Below, piece by piece: positions 4,643 to 5,527 of a DNA stretch of 5,527 nucleotides (its first letter is position 1; each line of letters begins with the position of its first letter). Source of the stretch: Anaerolineales bacterium. Its GTDB lineage: Bacteria; Chloroflexota; Anaerolineae; Anaerolineales; UBA6663. The translations under genes were made by a program, and so were the position numbers. The DNA lies in assembly GCA_016789165.1 (NCBI GenBank), contig JAEURL010000249.1:1-5527 (forward strand), written 5' to 3'. The notes under the pieces are model-generated. The model saw nothing but the letters and a program-made list of their open reading frames with translations, was not told where the DNA came from and made no database searches.

Positions 4643-5527
4643 TCAGCCGACGCGATAGGCGGCCAGGCGCCGGCTTTCGACCAGCAGGCCATTGTCCAGG
4701 ATCAGCAGGGCCGCCCAGTCCGGGGCGGCCTCGATCCAGGCCAGCCCTTCCTCGCTGCCCAGGATCAGGGCCGCTTTGGCGGCCAGCTCGGCGTCGCGCA
4801 GGCTGGGGGCGACGACGGTGGCGCTCAGGACGTCGGTGACGGCCGGCTGCCCGGTGCGCGGGTCCAGGATGTGGTGGCGCCAGACGCCGCCCTGCTGCCA
4901 GCGCCGGTAGTCGCGGCCGGAGGTGGCCACGCCGCCGCGCGATAGGGCGAGCACGGCCGCGTCGGCCGCCGGCAGGTGCGGGTCCGCCACGCCGATGGGC
5001 CAGGGCGCGCCGTCCTGGCGTGGGCCGCTGACGGCGATGTCGCCGCCGGCCTCCACCAACGCCGGCCCGCAGCCGGCCAACCGCCGCGCGGCTTGCTCGG
5101 CCGCCCAGCCCTTGGCGACGCCGCCCAGGTCCAGCTGGACGCCGTCCAGCAGTTGCACGGTGCGGGCGGCCTCGTCGCGCACGATGGCGGCGAGCGGGTC
5201 CGCGATGTCCAGGGTCAGCGTCGGGGCCGGGTCCGTTTCCGGCCGGAGGGCGAGGGCCGCGCCGGCGACGGGCGGCGCCAGCAGCGCGTCGAATGATTGA
5301 TCGTAGCCGGCGGCTTCCAGGGCCGCCAGCAGGGTGGGGGACACCAGGCCATCGCTGCGCTGGTAGGCGTCCACGGCGGCGGCCAGCACCTCCCACAACA
5401 CGGCGCTGACCGGCTGCGGCCGGCCGCCGGCGCCGTTGAGCCGCATCAACTCGCTGTCCGCGCGGAAGCGGCTCAGGTGCTGCTCCCAATCCGCGAACCA
5501 GCCCGGCACCTGGGCCAGGGCCTCCGC
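4643..5527 (-). CDS. apbE: FAD:protein FMN transferase (ApbE family), N-terminus cut off
   Basis: 294 residues are visible; the frame is open to the window edge, so the true start lies beyond it. The GTG at 5509 is not the start, since AEALAQ precedes it in frame and belongs to the family's helix before the SRFR motif. ApbE enzymes use FAD and Mg2+ to attach FMN covalently to a Thr or Ser of target proteins, usually outside the cytoplasm. Visible family motifs, numbered from the first visible residue: SRFRADSELMRLN (19-31), DLGGVAKGWAAE (133-144), EAGGDI (159-164), SGRDYRRW (203-210) and HHILDPRTG (218-226). Near the C-terminus the usual 'ADA.AT' metal-site stretch reads RDAELAAKAA (244-253), keeping the Asp but lacking the Thr. 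The N-terminal 'MGT' region and any signal peptide are not visible. It is upstream of the FRD gene, separated by 119 nt with a hairpin. Confidence 0.9.
   Translation of the reverse strand, partial: AEALAQVPGWFADWEQHLSRFRADSELMRLNGAGGRPQPVSAVLWEVLAAAVDAYQRSDGLVSPTLLAALEAAGYDQSFDALLAPPVAGAALALRPETDPAPTLTLDIADPLAAIVRDEAARTVQLLDGVQLDLGGVAKGWAAEQAARRLAGCGPALVEAGGDIAVSGPRQDGAPWPIGVADPHLPAADAAVLALSRGGVATSGRDYRRWQQGGVWRHHILDPRTGQPAVTDVLSATVVAPSLRDAELAAKAALILGSEEGLAWIEAAPDWAALLILDNGLLVESRRLAAYRVG

Noticed and set aside
4590..5489. 299-codon open frame overlapping ApbE on the same strand
   Set aside because: The other frame carries all the ApbE motifs; this one is an Arg/Gly/Pro-rich shadow.
1..5527. 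Mobile element, CRISPR array, tRNA or rRNA
   Set aside because: No transposase or integrase frame, no regularly spaced repeats, no terminal inverted repeats flanking genes, and no tRNA-like cloverleaf or rRNA-like stretch was seen.

Overview
The window is very GC-rich, densely packed bacterial DNA. Three of its exported proteins carry long Ala/Pro/Thr linkers behind a signal peptide or lipobox, and several small conserved membrane proteins accompany them. That style is common in Chloroflexota (Anaerolineae-type genomes), which is my best guess for the source. It is an inference from protein character only, because no rRNA or other phylogenetic marker is present.

Layout. A response-regulator gene is cut by the left edge (minus strand, start at 90). 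It diverges across a 137-nt promoter region, containing a widely spaced 9-bp inverted repeat, from a plus-strand series. That series is: a two-domain DUF4405/cytochrome-b-like membrane protein (228-755); a small two-helix membrane protein with a Gly/Arg/Phe-rich outer loop, coupled by an ATGA overlap (752-1126); and a secreted helical DUF2680-like protein (1227-1772), which ends at a strong hairpin. A second plus-strand pair follows: a lipoprotein with two ComEA-like helix-hairpin-helix units (1869-2462), joined by another ATGA overlap to a four-helix membrane protein of unknown function (2459-2902). A bidirectional terminator (2925-2964) separates these from a minus-strand cluster. Read in transcription order, that cluster is ApbE-type FAD:protein FMN transferase (cut by the right edge), a ferric-reductase/MsrQ-like heme membrane protein, and a YceI-type lipoprotein.

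How the genes may work together. The common theme is electron transfer at or outside the cytoplasmic membrane. There are two unrelated types of heme-b membrane protein, a flavin-attaching enzyme, and a YceI lipocalin-like lipoprotein, a family known to bind polyisoprenoids. Heme-b membrane protein plus YceI recalls the E. coli yceJ-yceI pair. FRD-type heme protein plus ApbE recalls extracytoplasmic flavin-transfer systems. No protein in the window shows a convincing flavinylation motif, so the ApbE substrate must lie elsewhere, possibly just beyond the right edge. The HhH lipoprotein and its membrane partner do not fit the redox theme clearly and are the least understood part. I see no mobile element, CRISPR array, RNA gene or prophage. 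A wholly new system is not demonstrated here; the most unusual parts are the coupled unknown genes and the combination of redox modules.
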